Shown in pieces: positions 54,291-63,333 of a DNA stretch of 64,000 nucleotides. How positions within the stretch are numbered: position 1 is the first letter of the stretch; every line of letters starts with the position of its first letter. The notes beneath the pieces were generated by a model that saw only the letters and a list, made by a program, of their open reading frames with translations, did not search any database and was not told where the DNA came from. Source of the DNA: Ureibacillus thermophilus (GTDB taxonomy: Bacteria > Bacillota > Bacilli > Bacillales_A > Planococcaceae); assembly GCF_004331915.1 (NCBI RefSeq), contig NZ_CP036528.1, forward strand, positions 758,567-822,566. Direction: 5' to 3'. Both the position numbers and the translations under genes were made by a program.

Positions 54291-54919
54291 GTGCGCCCGG
54301 CATGTACATGAACGATAGGGTGTAAGTCCCGAACCCCGAAGACAGAAGTAGAGGTTAGCTCAACGCAAGGGTGTCCGTGGTGACGCGGAATCTGAAGGAA
54401 GCGATCGGCAAACTTCCGGTCTGAGGAACACGAACTTCATATAAGGCTAGGTATCATTGGATGAGTTTGCTAAACAAAACAAAGTCCTTTCTGCCAAAGG
54501 TGGTACAGAGTAAATGAAGCAGATAGATGGAAGGAAAGATTACATTCTTACCCGGGGAGGTCTGGCGGATAGGTGAAGTACGCTTCATAACCTACTTAGT
54601 GATAAGTAGCTGAACCGTCAGAAGTCAGCAGAGGTCATCGTATTAGTTGGTTTAGAACTACTAAGAAGGACCGAACAATTAAGAGAGAATAGCCCTTTGC
54701 ATTCAGTGAGTCATGATGAACACAGAAAACGTAGTACCTCACTTGAGGAAGGAAGCGGTGAATCCCGTGGGAGACCTCTTGGAGGGTGGAGTGACCACTG
54801 GCATAAAGAGAACAGCTAATCACGGAAGGAGAATAACGATGCTTTTGAATCAAATCCTGTCACGGGAGAACATGCTTCAAGCACTAAAACGTGTAGAACA
54901 GAATAAAGGAAGCCACGGA
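54291..54919 (+). mobile_element. Group IIC intron 5' part (copy C) with maturase start
   Basis: Starts GTGCGCCCGGCATG and is nearly identical to copy A through all 5' domains. Unlike copy A it retains the beginning of the maturase at ATG 54839 (NQILSRENMLQALKRVEQNK then GSHG). Homology stops near 54919, so more than 95% of the maturase and domains V-VI are missing. Confidence 0.9.
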
Positions 54920-54972
54920 CAATTTCATTCTATAAAAAAGGACGATTTTTTTGTACCCTAAAAACAGAAAAA

Positions 54973-55018
54973 AGGGCTGAGCCGAAGGTCGATTCAATCG
55001 ACTTTTCGGACAGCCCCT
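54973..55018. repeat. Hairpin of the dispersed-repeat type
   Basis: GGGCTGAGCCGAAGGTCGAT pairs with ATCGACTTTTCGGACAGCCC. The arms resemble the left hairpin of the repeats at 3786 and 47585, and GGTTGTCTCAGGGGGC at 55034 resembles their right end. Between here and 55137 I see no gene. Confidence 0.65.
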
Positions 55019-55137
55019 AATCTATTTGAAAGGGTTGTCTCAGGGGGCACTCCTTTAATTCATTTGATTCAAAAGAGCCATTTCCTTTCCTTGAGAAACA
55101 ATCCTTTCTGTTATCCCTTTGTTTTCTTGAAAAATAA

Positions 55138-55290
55138 TTACATATCCGCTTCCATTTCAAATCTAGCGTATACAAACTCATAAGTCTCTTCTAACATCCG
55201 ATCAGAAATGTTTGCAAATTGTATAGGCTCTAGTCCAAAATATGTCACTAAAAATTGAACAATATTTTTGCGCTCCGTATTGCTTAACAT
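55138..55290 (-). CDS. BH0509-family small protein
   Basis: 50 residues (ERKNIVQFLVTYFGLEPIQF, DRMLEETYEFVYARF), all helical, like the BH0509 family of Bacillales whose function is unknown. ATG 55290 is chosen because GGAGGGG lies seven bases upstream; an ATG two codons earlier touches that site. Confidence 0.7.
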   Translation of the reverse strand: MLSNTERKNIVQFLVTYFGLEPIQFANISDRMLEETYEFVYARFEMEADM

Positions 55291-55467
55291 ATCCATCCCC
55301 TCCTGTGTGATATATAACAATTATATTCTATAACAAACTGATATACAACAGATAAATGTCTAATTTTTCTTAAAAAATGTGAACGGTTTATTTTTTTATT
55401 TGTGAAGAATAATGAAAGAGAAAAACTAGGGGAAAGTGCCTGCTTTAAAAATATGGAGTGAGAAATT

Positions 55468-55896
55468 ATGAATTTTTTTAGGGGCGATGCCCATAAAATC
55501 TATATCCACCTTAAGAAAAATAGGAATGCAATCAGACAATCCAAATATTTAAAGGAGCTGCATGAAGTTCGGGAGTTTTACGAGTCGTTGGAAAGCGATG
55601 TGCTGCAATTGATCTATTATCGTTTAGTAAAAGAGCAGAATGGGTCTGGTATGATACCGATTTTTGTTTCATCCATTCCCTTTTTGTTCTTAATCTTTTC
55701 CCAACAGCTTCAAAAAATTTTGCTGCAAGAAGGCTCAAGAAATTGGCTGATTTTTGTTGTTTTTTACATTGTAGGAATTACGGCGGCACTTATTTTTCAT
55801 TTTCGGGAGAGGGCATGGGCATCCTCCCATGTGGAAATGATTAAAGATATTTTGGAGGAAAGAAAAACTTGTAGTTCAAAAAAACTACAGCATTAA
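55468..55896 (+). CDS. Hypothetical protein with two membrane helices
   Basis: 142 residues: a charged helical N-terminal half (residues 1-60), membrane helices at about 63-80 and 92-112, and a basic tail. GGAGTGAG precedes the ATG. Not recognised. Confidence 0.65.
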   Translation: MNFFRGDAHKIYIHLKKNRNAIRQSKYLKELHEVREFYESLESDVLQLIYYRLVKEQNGSGMIPIFVSSIPFLFLIFSQQLQKILLQEGSRNWLIFVVFYIVGITAALIFHFRERAWASSHVEMIKDILEERKTCSSKKLQH

Positions 55897-55960
55897 GTCA
55901 GTTATTAACTTTTACAATATGGACAACACTGTATGTATAAAATGAAAAGGAGGACAAGCT

Positions 55961-56518
55961 ATGGCAGAAACACCATTAAATATCGGTATCATTTTAGGAA
56001 GTACGCGGGAAGGGCGAGTTAGTCCCCAAGTGGCAAAATGGATTAAAGATATTGCAGATCATCAAAAGAATGCAAAATTTGAACTTGTAGATATTGCTGA
56101 CTACGACTTGCCGTTTTTAGGAACAACTGAACCGACAGACCAGCGAATCCAAAAATGGAATGAAACATTAGCCGCCTTAGATGGATTTATTTTCATTGTA
56201 GCGGAGTATAATCATAGCATCACAGGCGCTTTGAAGAATGCTCTTGACTTGGCGCGGGAAGTTTGGAATAACAAAGCAGCAGGCATTGTGAGCTACGGTT
56301 CTGTGGGAGGAGCTCGGGCTGCAGAACATTTGCGAGGCATTTTAGGGGAATTGGCGGTAGCGGATGTAAGAACACATCCAGCATTCTCGCTTTTCACAGA
56401 TTTTGAAGACATGACGAAGTTTAAACCAGCTGATCACCAAAAAGCAATAGTGGATGAAATGCTTGATCAACTACTTAAATGGACGGAAGCTTTGAAAACG
56501 ATACGAAACAATTATTAA
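55961..56518 (+). CDS. NADPH-dependent FMN reductase (quinone/azo/chromate reductase type)
   Basis: 185 residues of flavodoxin-like fold. GSTREGRVSP binds the FMN phosphate and EYNHSITGALKNALDLA is the flavin-binding signature; SYGSVGGARAAEHLR is also typical. Members reduce quinones, azo dyes or chromate. AAAAGGAGGAC precedes the ATG; a terminator follows. Confidence 0.9.
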   Translation: MAETPLNIGIILGSTREGRVSPQVAKWIKDIADHQKNAKFELVDIADYDLPFLGTTEPTDQRIQKWNETLAALDGFIFIVAEYNHSITGALKNALDLAREVWNNKAAGIVSYGSVGGARAAEHLRGILGELAVADVRTHPAFSLFTDFEDMTKFKPADHQKAIVDEMLDQLLKWTEALKTIRNNY

Positions 56519-56526
56519 TACTATTA

Positions 56527-56566
56527 AAATCTGCTCTTGAATAAACAAAGGAGCAGATTTTTTTTT
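56527..56566 (+). terminator. Terminator after the FMN reductase gene
   Basis: AAATCTGCTC / GAGCAGATTT with T9. Confidence 0.9.
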
Positions 56567-56680
56567 GATTAAGGAAAAGAGAGTTGGTGGATATTATAAT
56601 ATAAAATATAGTTGACTTATAGGAATTATTAGAATAAAATAACTGTGAAATCATGATGTAGTTGATTGGACAAACCAAAG

Positions 56681-56729
56681 GCTACAAAATTCTCGGCTCT
56701 TCTAGTGGGAATTTTGTGGTCTTTTTTTA
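56681..56729 (+). terminator. Leader terminator/attenuator before thrC
   Basis: CTACAAAATTC (56682) and GAATTTTGTGG (56709) form an 11-bp stem followed by T7, only 24 bp before the thrC start. Nothing needs a terminator there, so an attenuator is likely. I see no T-box core or known riboswitch in front of it. Confidence 0.6.
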
Positions 56730-56752
56730 TTTCAACTTGAAAGGAGACCATT

Positions 56753-57982
56753 ATGACACAATTCAGTTTTATTTCCCATTTGGAGTGCCCAAAGTGCAAT
56801 GAACGGTACGAAGAAAATAAAATTCAACAATTATGTAAATGCGGATCCCCATTGCTCGTTCGTTATGACTTGGAAAAAGCAAAGAAAAGTTTCTCGAAAG
56901 AAGAACTTTCAAAACGACCAAAAAATCTTTGGCGTTACCATGAAGTACTTCCGGTGAAAAATAAAGAGCATATTGTTTCATTAGGTGAAGGGGGAACGCC
57001 GCTTCAACCTTTTACGATATTAGGGGAAAAATACGGTTTGGAAAATTTACACATAAAGGATGAAGGAATCATACCGACTGGTTCTTTTAAAACTAGAGGC
57101 GCAAGTGTAGGAGTATCTAAAGCGAAGGAACTTGGCGTTACTAGACTGGCAATGCCAACGAATGGGAATGCAGGTGCTGCTTGGGCGTTATATGCGTCAA
57201 AAGCAAACATTCAAGCAACGATTGTAATGCCAATTGATGCTCCACTCATCACAAGAAAAGAAGTGTATATTGCTGGCGGCGATTTGCATCTGATCAATGG
57301 ATTAATAAGCGATGCTGGGAAAGTAGTTGCTCATTTAGTTCGGGAAGAAGGAATTTACGATGCTTCTACATTAAAAGAGCCGTATCGAATTGAAGGAAAG
57401 AAAACGATGGGCTACGAAATTGTTGAGCAGCTTGGCTGGAAAGTACCGGACGTTATTTTATATCCAACAGGTGGCGGCGTTGGAATCATTGGAATTTATA
57501 AAGCTTTACTTGAAATGCAGGAGTTGGGCTGGATTGAAAAGGGAAAACTTCCTCGTCTAGTTGCGGTGCAAGCGGAAGGATGTGCTCCAATCGTAGAAGC
57601 TTGGAAGAAGGGTGAGAAGGAATCCGTATTTTTCGAAAACTCCGCAACATGTGCATTCGGAATAAATGTACCGAAAGCCCTTGGAGACTTTTTAGTGCTT
57701 GAAGCGGTTTACGCTACGGATGGTTGTGCGATTGCCGTTTCTGAAAATGAAATATTGGAAGCGCAAAAGCAAGTGGCTTCATTTGAAGGAAATTTTATTT
57801 GTCCAGAAGGGGCTTCCACTTTTGCGGCAGCCAAAAAGTTGCGTGAACAAGGTTGGATTCAAGAAGAGGAGCTTGTTGTATGTCTGAATACAGGACTCGG
57901 AGTGAAATATCCAGAGACTGTAGAAATTCAAGGAGTGCCTATTTTACAACCAGGGGAAACAATCAGTGCAAAATCTATATAA
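56753..57982 (+). CDS. thrC: Threonine synthase (ThrC-like, PLP fold type II)
   Basis: 409 residues. An N-terminal zinc ribbon (Cys12, 15, 28, 30) precedes the PLP domain; the PLP lysine is in PTGSFKTRGASVG and the phosphate loop in YPTGGGVGI. Annotated role: O-phosphohomoserine to threonine. It is not next to hom or thrB, but leads an apparent operon with a polar amino-acid ABC transporter (22-bp gap), so it may act on an imported compound; some relatives are threonine dehydratase- or lyase-like. GAAAGGAGA precedes the ATG. Confidence 0.85.
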   Translation: MTQFSFISHLECPKCNERYEENKIQQLCKCGSPLLVRYDLEKAKKSFSKEELSKRPKNLWRYHEVLPVKNKEHIVSLGEGGTPLQPFTILGEKYGLENLHIKDEGIIPTGSFKTRGASVGVSKAKELGVTRLAMPTNGNAGAAWALYASKANIQATIVMPIDAPLITRKEVYIAGGDLHLINGLISDAGKVVAHLVREEGIYDASTLKEPYRIEGKKTMGYEIVEQLGWKVPDVILYPTGGGVGIIGIYKALLEMQELGWIEKGKLPRLVAVQAEGCAPIVEAWKKGEKESVFFENSATCAFGINVPKALGDFLVLEAVYATDGCAIAVSENEILEAQKQVASFEGNFICPEGASTFAAAKKLREQGWIQEEELVVCLNTGLGVKYPETVEIQGVPILQPGETISAKSI

Positions 57983-58003
57983 GACTTGCGGGAGAGAATA
58001 CCG

Positions 58004-58663
58004 ATGGACTGGCATTACATTATTGAAGTATTACCCTTTTACAAAACTGCGTTATGGCTAACGATAAAACTTGCGGCAATCGGAATCTTTTTTGCCACCA
58101 TGGTAGGCTTCATTTGTAGCACGATCCAGTATTTTAAAGTCAAGATACTGAGCAAAATCGTGCAAGTATATTTGGAGATTGCTAGAAACACGCCATTGTT
58201 AATCCAACTCTTTTTCTTATATTTTGGACTGCCAAAAGTAGGTGTCATGTTAAGCGGGGAAATGTGCGCCATTATCGGCTTAACCTTTTTGGGAGGCAGC
58301 TATATGGCCGAAACGTTCAGAGCAGGTATGGAAGCTGTCTCAAAGTCGCAAGTGGAAAGCGGTAAAGCGTTGGGATTAAGCAGTTTTCAACTTGTGCGCT
58401 ATGTTATTTTTCCTCAAGCTTTCTCTTACAGTGTGCCGGCCTATGGAGCAAACTGCATTTTCTTAATTAAAGAAACGTCCGTATTTAGCGGCATTGCCAT
58501 TTTGGAACTGACGAATACAACAAAAAACTTGATGGGGATTTACTATAAAACGAATGAAGCGTTATTCATGCTTGTCGTTGGCTATTTGATGATATTGCTC
58601 CCGTTTTCATTGTTTTTAATGTGGCTAGAAAGGAGAGTTCGTTATGCTGAATTCGGGCGTTAA
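58004..58663 (+). CDS. Polar amino-acid ABC transporter permease 1
   Basis: 219 residues, HisM/GlnP family: about five helices, ARNTPLLIQLFFLYFGLP, and the EAA-type loop SQVESGKALGLSSFQLVRYV. ATG 58004 has GGGAGAG seven bases upstream; a TTG start six codons before is less likely. Overlaps permease 2 by 20 bp. Confidence 0.92.
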   Translation: MDWHYIIEVLPFYKTALWLTIKLAAIGIFFATMVGFICSTIQYFKVKILSKIVQVYLEIARNTPLLIQLFFLYFGLPKVGVMLSGEMCAIIGLTFLGGSYMAETFRAGMEAVSKSQVESGKALGLSSFQLVRYVIFPQAFSYSVPAYGANCIFLIKETSVFSGIAILELTNTTKNLMGIYYKTNEALFMLVVGYLMILLPFSLFLMWLERRVRYAEFGR

Positions 58664-59321
58664 TGTTTTATTTGAAGGAATTAATTTCCTTCGTTTGCTC
58701 GAAGGACTCTTCCATACGTTAAGAATTGCCTTGATTGCCATTGTGATTTCGATTGTAATGGGCATCATCATCGGCATGATTCGCACGACGAAAAACAAGG
58801 TTGTGCAATTTCCTTTCAAACTGTATTTAGAGTTATTTCGCATCATTCCGATATTGGTATGGCTGTTCGTAATTTATTACATTATTCCGGTGAATTTCAA
58901 TGTGGAACTAAGTGCAGATGTGGTGGCGCTGATTGTGTTCAGCTTATGGGGAACGGCGGAATTGAGCGATATTGTGCGGGGGGCCATTATCTCTCTGCCG
59001 AAGCATCAGGTGGAATCAAGCCTTGCCCTTGGGCTGAGCAAGTTTCAAATGTATCGTTATGTTTTGTTGCCACAAGCGGCAAAACGTTCCATTCCACCGA
59101 TGATTAATTTAATTACTCGCATGATTAAAACAACGGCCCTGCTCACAATGATTGGGGTTGTGGAAGTGATAAAAGTTGGTCAGCAAATTATTCAGTTTTA
59201 CAACTCAGAATATCCAACCGTTGCGTTCTGGATATACGGAATCATCTTTTTCTTTTATTTTTGTATTTGTTTTCCGTTGTCTTGGATTTCTCGGAAGCTG
59301 GAACAAAAATGGGCAACTTAA
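58644..59321 (+). CDS. Polar amino-acid ABC transporter permease 2
   Basis: 225 residues, same family as permease 1 (ELFRIIPILVWLFVIYYIIP, EAA loop KHQVESSLALGLSKFQMYRY). The two permeases should form a heterodimer. AAAGGAG lies before ATG 58644 within the end of permease 1. Confidence 0.92.
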   Translation: MLNSGVNVLFEGINFLRLLEGLFHTLRIALIAIVISIVMGIIIGMIRTTKNKVVQFPFKLYLELFRIIPILVWLFVIYYIIPVNFNVELSADVVALIVFSLWGTAELSDIVRGAIISLPKHQVESSLALGLSKFQMYRYVLLPQAAKRSIPPMINLITRMIKTTALLTMIGVVEVIKVGQQIIQFYNSEYPTVAFWIYGIIFFFYFCICFPLSWISRKLEQKWAT

Positions 59322-59335
59322 GGGGGGAGTAGAAT

Positions 59336-60067
59336 ATGGCGCCGATATTGGAAATTAAAGGTCTTGTCAAAAAATTTGGAGATCGGGTCGTACTGAATGG
59401 AATCGATTTACAAGTAGAACAAGGAAAAGTCATTGCGATTTTAGGGCCATCCGGCTGTGGTAAAAGCACATTTTTGCGATGCATCAATGGACTGGAGGAA
59501 GTGCAGGATGGACAAATTATTTTCGAAGGTGAAGATTTAACGAAAACATCAAAATGGCGAGAAGTCCGACAAAAAATCGGCATGGTGTTCCAAAGTTATG
59601 ATCTTTTTCCCAACATGACCGTAATGGAGAATATTCTACTTTCACCCGTTAAAGTTCAAAAAAGAAAACGGGAAGAAGTGGAATTGCAAGCTAAGGAACT
59701 ATTGGAGAGAGTAGGCCTTGCTGATCGAGCAAACGCTTATCCGAGGGAACTATCAGGGGGCCAAAAACAACGAATTGCCATTGTTCGTGCCCTTTGTACC
59801 AATCCGAAAATTATGCTGTTTGATGAAGTGACCGCCTCTTTGGATCCAGAAATGGTTCGGGAAGTGTTGGAAGTAATTGCCCAGTTGGCTAAACAGGGAA
59901 TGACGATGCTGATCGTGACCCATGAAATGAACTTTGCCGAATTAGTGGCAGACGAAGTCATTTTTATGGATAAAGGAAAGATTCATGAAAGAGCCCCTGC
60001 AAAAGAGTTCTTTGCAAATCCACAAACAGAAAGAGCTAAACAGTTTATCAATATATTAAATTTTTAG
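59336..60067 (+). CDS. Polar amino-acid ABC transporter ATPase
   Basis: 243 residues, GlnQ/HisP type. Walker A GPSGCGKST, Q-loop VFQSYDLFP, signature LSGGQKQR and Walker B IMLFDEVTASLDPEM. Behind GGGGGGAG, 14 bp after permease 2. Confidence 0.94.
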   Translation: MAPILEIKGLVKKFGDRVVLNGIDLQVEQGKVIAILGPSGCGKSTFLRCINGLEEVQDGQIIFEGEDLTKTSKWREVRQKIGMVFQSYDLFPNMTVMENILLSPVKVQKRKREEVELQAKELLERVGLADRANAYPRELSGGQKQRIAIVRALCTNPKIMLFDEVTASLDPEMVREVLEVIAQLAKQGMTMLIVTHEMNFAELVADEVIFMDKGKIHERAPAKEFFANPQTERAKQFINILNF

Positions 60068-60079
60068 GAGGATGTAATC

Positions 60080-60958
60080 ATGAGGAAATTGTATTTATTC
60101 TTATTCATTTCAATACTTACGATAGTATTGGCAGCATGCAATAACAACGAATCGACAGAGAAAGAAACGGCAAACGATGAAAGCAAATCAGTCATTGATG
60201 CGATTAAAGAACGTGGGGTTTTGCGAGTTGCGGTATTTAGCGATAAACCGCCATTTGGGTATGTGAATGAAAAAGGTGAAAATCAAGGATACGATATCGT
60301 TTTAGCGAAACGAATTGCGAAAGATTTACTTGGTGATGAGTCAAAAATTGAATATGTGATTACTGAACCACAAGCTCGGGTAGATTTATTGAAATCCGAT
60401 AAAGTAGACATCGTATTAGCAAACTTTACAGTTACAAAAGAAAGAGCGGAACAAGTAGATTTTGTACTTCCATATATGAAAGTGGCAATCGGTGTTGTAT
60501 CACCGAAAAGTGCACCAATTTCATCCGTAGAAGAATTGAAAGGAAAAAAATTGATTGTACCTAAAGGAACAACGGCTGAAACATTCTTTATGAAGAATCA
60601 TCCAGATGTTGAATTAGTAAAATATGATCAAATCAACGAAGCATTCGAAGCGTTAAAAGATGGACGTGGTGATGCTCTAGCACAAGATAATGCTTTACTA
60701 TTCAGTTGGGCAAATGAAAATCCAGACTTTACAGTGGCATTGACTACACTAGGTGAGCTAGATTATATTGCCCCAGCTGTGAAAAAAGGAAATACAGAAT
60801 TATTAGATTGGTTGAATGCTGAAATGGAAAAATTATATGAAGAGAACTTTTTTACAAATGCATATGAGGAAACATTAAAACCGGCTTTCGGTGACACAAT
60901 TCGTGCTGAAGAAGTAGTGGTTGAAACGAAGCCTAATAACTTCTTGAATTTTAACTAA
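60080..60958 (+). CDS. Polar amino-acid-binding lipoprotein
   Basis: 292 residues. Lipobox LTIVLAAC (Cys19) and the type 3 binding-protein pattern: GVLRVAVFSDKPPFGYVNEK, GYDIVLAKRIAKDL, DIVLANFTVTKERAEQVDF. Ligand unknown; the thrC neighbour suggests a threonine-related amino acid (inference). GGAGGATG before the start, strong terminator after. Confidence 0.93.
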   Translation: MRKLYLFLFISILTIVLAACNNNESTEKETANDESKSVIDAIKERGVLRVAVFSDKPPFGYVNEKGENQGYDIVLAKRIAKDLLGDESKIEYVITEPQARVDLLKSDKVDIVLANFTVTKERAEQVDFVLPYMKVAIGVVSPKSAPISSVEELKGKKLIVPKGTTAETFFMKNHPDVELVKYDQINEAFEALKDGRGDALAQDNALLFSWANENPDFTVALTTLGELDYIAPAVKKGNTELLDWLNAEMEKLYEENFFTNAYEETLKPAFGDTIRAEEVVVETKPNNFLNFN

Positions 60959-60966
60959 AATCAACG

Positions 60967-61005
60967 ATGCTAAACTTGCTGGAAACTTCTATCCAGCAAG
61001 TTTTT
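60967..61005 (+). terminator. Terminator of the thrC-ABC operon
   Basis: AAACTTGCTGG / CCAGCAAGTTT stem, 10-base loop, T5. Confidence 0.93.
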
Positions 61006-61131
61006 ATGTTAATATCTTAAAAAAGTTTTTATTTCAATTTAACGGAATAAAGTAAGATAGTTGATAAAGATATCGGAAGTTTTATATGATAGCAATAAAT
61101 AAAAATGGACAAAAGATTAGGATGGTGAATC

Positions 61132-62028
61132 ATGAAATTAGATGATTGGTTGAACAAAGGGGTTCCGGACATCGCCAATTCATTACTAGATGTTCACAAA
61201 AGTTACTTTCCAATTGAACAATCTCTTGGCTTTGAAGGACAAGAGAAGATCATTAAAATTTTGAAGAATTTACGCAGCGTGTTGTATCCTTGCTTTTGCG
61301 ACACATATAAAGATGAACTTCGAATTGAGACAAACATTGGAAATCTATTAAGATTAACTGCGCTCGATTTAAAAAATATCATTGCCAAAGTGCTGGCAAA
61401 TAGCGGGGAAAGTAAACCAGAAGCGAAAGCGGAAGAAATCGTCGTTGATTTGCTCAATAAATTGCCTGAAATTCGCGAAATCTTGCAAACAGATATTCAG
61501 GCTGCTTATAACGGGGACCCTGCAGCTTTATCTTTGGAAGAAATTTTACTCAGCTATCCTTCCATCACAGCGATTACTATACATCGGATAGCTCATGAAC
61601 TGTATGAAGCTGGCGTTCCAATTATCCCACGAATTATGTCAGAACATGCCCACAGCTTAACAGGCATTGATATTCATCCGGGAGCAAAAATAGGAGAGTC
61701 CTTCTTCATTGACCATGGAACGGGCGTTGTTATTGGCGAAACAAGCACTATAGGCAAAAATGTGAAAATTTATCAAGGTGTAACGATTGGGGCAAAGAGC
61801 TTCCCGTTAGATGAAAACGGAAATCCAATTAAAGGCATTAAACGCCATCCGGATATTGAAGATAATGTAGTCATTTATGCAGGAGCAACGATTCTTGGTG
61901 GAGATACGAAGATTGGACATGATTCCGTCATCGGAGGAAACATTTGGCTTACTCAATCTGTTCCACCGTACTCAAGAATTTATAATTCCCAACCGCTTCC
62001 AAATATTAAGCAATCGAAAAAAGAATAA
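61132..62028 (+). CDS. epsC: Serine O-acetyltransferase, EpsC type
   Basis: 298 residues. An N-terminal helical SAT domain (DIQAAYNGDPAALSLEEIL) and a left-handed beta-helix of hexapeptide repeats (GVVIGETSTIGKNVKIYQGV). The catalytic His is in FIDHGTGVVIGE. First step of cysteine synthesis from serine and acetyl-CoA. This long EpsC form is typical of Bacilli that lack it next to gltX-cysS and of many Bacteroidota. Single gene with terminator. Confidence 0.9.
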   Translation: MKLDDWLNKGVPDIANSLLDVHKSYFPIEQSLGFEGQEKIIKILKNLRSVLYPCFCDTYKDELRIETNIGNLLRLTALDLKNIIAKVLANSGESKPEAKAEEIVVDLLNKLPEIREILQTDIQAAYNGDPAALSLEEILLSYPSITAITIHRIAHELYEAGVPIIPRIMSEHAHSLTGIDIHPGAKIGESFFIDHGTGVVIGETSTIGKNVKIYQGVTIGAKSFPLDENGNPIKGIKRHPDIEDNVVIYAGATILGGDTKIGHDSVIGGNIWLTQSVPPYSRIYNSQPLPNIKQSKKE

Positions 62029-62033
62029 AAATC

Positions 62034-62068
62034 TTGTCCCTTAAGCATAAGAGTGCTTAGGGGGTTTA
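62034..62068 (+). terminator. Terminator after epsC
   Basis: CCCTTAAGCA / TGCTTAGGGGG stem, followed by TTTATTATTT. Confidence 0.8.
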
Positions 62069-62088
62069 TTATTTAAGGAGGAATGAAC

Positions 62089-62430
62089 ATGCCGTTGAAA
62101 AAAATCACGCCTGAACAATTAATGCAAAAAATGCAGCAAAAGGAGCAGGTTGTGATATTAGATGTCCGGGATAAAGAGAAATATAACAATTTTCATATTG
62201 AAGGGGACAACATCCAATCATTGAATATTCATAAAAGCAAAATTTTCGAGATGGACAAAGAAATTTCTGCTTTGCCAAAGAGGACTGAAATCATCGTTAC
62301 TTGCACAACCGGCAATTCAACAACTAAATGTGCAACAATTCTGTCCGAGCTGAATTATGATGTTGCAGTTTTAGAAGGGGGACTCACTGCTTGGAAGGAA
62401 TTGAATATCGGAAAGAAAAATAATCTTTGA
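62089..62430 (+). CDS. Rhodanese-like sulfurtransferase domain protein
   Basis: 113 residues, one rhodanese domain. VVILDVRDKEKYNNFHIEGD is the CH2A-type motif and VTCTTGNSTTK holds the active Cys. Moves sulfur in the cytoplasm. ATG 62089 is used because AAGGAGG is eight bases upstream; an ATG two codons before touches it. Next to epsC, so a tie to sulfur metabolism is possible. Confidence 0.88.
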   Translation: MPLKKITPEQLMQKMQQKEQVVILDVRDKEKYNNFHIEGDNIQSLNIHKSKIFEMDKEISALPKRTEIIVTCTTGNSTTKCATILSELNYDVAVLEGGLTAWKELNIGKKNNL

Positions 62431-62436
62431 ACGCAA

Positions 62437-62660
62437 AACTAGGGAACTGAGAGAATGGATAATCGCCAAAATCGTGAAGATAATCGCCGAAGTGGAGAGG
62501 ATAATCGCCACTTCAAAGAAAATAATCGCCAAACGCAAAAAACTAGGTAATAGAGAATGCGGATAATCGCCAAAATCGTGAAGATAATCGCCGAAGTGGA
62601 GAGGATAATCGCCACTTCAAAGAAAATAATCGCCAAGCGCAAAAAACTAGGTAATAGAAT
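62437..62660. repeat. Two copies of a 104-bp unit built from 21-bp sub-repeats (array 3)
   Basis: GGATAATCGCCAAAATCGTG occurs at 62457 and 62561, 104 bp apart, and the whole unit is nearly identical, ending AAAAACTAGGTAATAGA. Inside each unit ATAATCGCC occurs four times at 21-bp steps (from about 62459 and 62563). Short open frames through it on both strands are repeat artefacts. Confidence 0.88.
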
Positions 62661-62702
62661 ACAAAGACTCAATCTCTCAACGTTAACCATGGAATTTGGC
62701 AA

Positions 62703-63215
62703 GTGTATGTATGCATTTTTAATTGCCATTTCATACATTTTCTACTTGCCAAAAACAACAATCAAGAGACTAAGAGTAATACGATTAAGCAAAAAAATTT
62801 ATCCGATGAAGAACGCAACAGGTTAATGGCAGCAGTTGGGGGAAAGATTTTTCATTATGAATACAAAGCGGAAAAGGAAAAATTATTGCGGGTATGGGTG
62901 GAACGTTATGAATACGGAAATTTAGTTGAACAGGCTGGAGACATCGGGGGAATCATTGAAAATGAAGAGGAGAAATTCTCGTTTATTTTCTAGAAAATCT
63001 TGAGTGGGAACACTATTATTTGCGTAGTGCAATTATCAATGAAACAGGTCATTCTATGTCGAGTAGCCCATATTTCCAAACCGGGTGAAACTTTAGAAGT
63101 GGGATCTTGGAGTTCGATTGTCAGTGATGAGGTTCCTCTGACAGAGGATGTAGTATTAGGGTATATGGGACTTTTTGAAGCACATGACGGGAGCTCGATA
63201 AGTGTCAAGTACTAG
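62703..63215 (+). pseudogene. Decayed gene of unknown family
   Basis: Three consecutive frames join into one protein-like text: LSDEERNRLMAAVGGKIFHY with LLRVWVERYEYGNLVEQAG, then after a shift near 62975 LENLEWEHYYLRSAIINETG, then after a shift near 63070 ETLEVGSWSSIVSDEVPLTE and DVVLGYMGLFEAHDGSS, ending at 63215. No start codon with a ribosome site is left. Unrecognised; intact length would be about 170 residues. The following bases to 63330 contain only a short open frame (IPVLYLIRASLTDDTDLDVE) without a site. Confidence 0.6.
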
Positions 63216-63333
63216 TCAATCACCTCCTCAAGAATTGGTTGAGGAGAATACACATATTCCTGTACTTTACCTCATTCGAGCTTCATTAACGGATGATACC
63301 GACTTGGACGTCGAGTAGGAAGGTGGAATGATG

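Noticed and set aside
56570-56752. T-box or known riboswitch before thrC
   Set aside because: A terminator hairpin is present but no T-box core (AGGGTGGNACCGCG) or other known aptamer sequence could be seen.
62439-62826. Open frames on both strands through array 3
   Set aside because: Products of the 104-bp repeat; no start signal.
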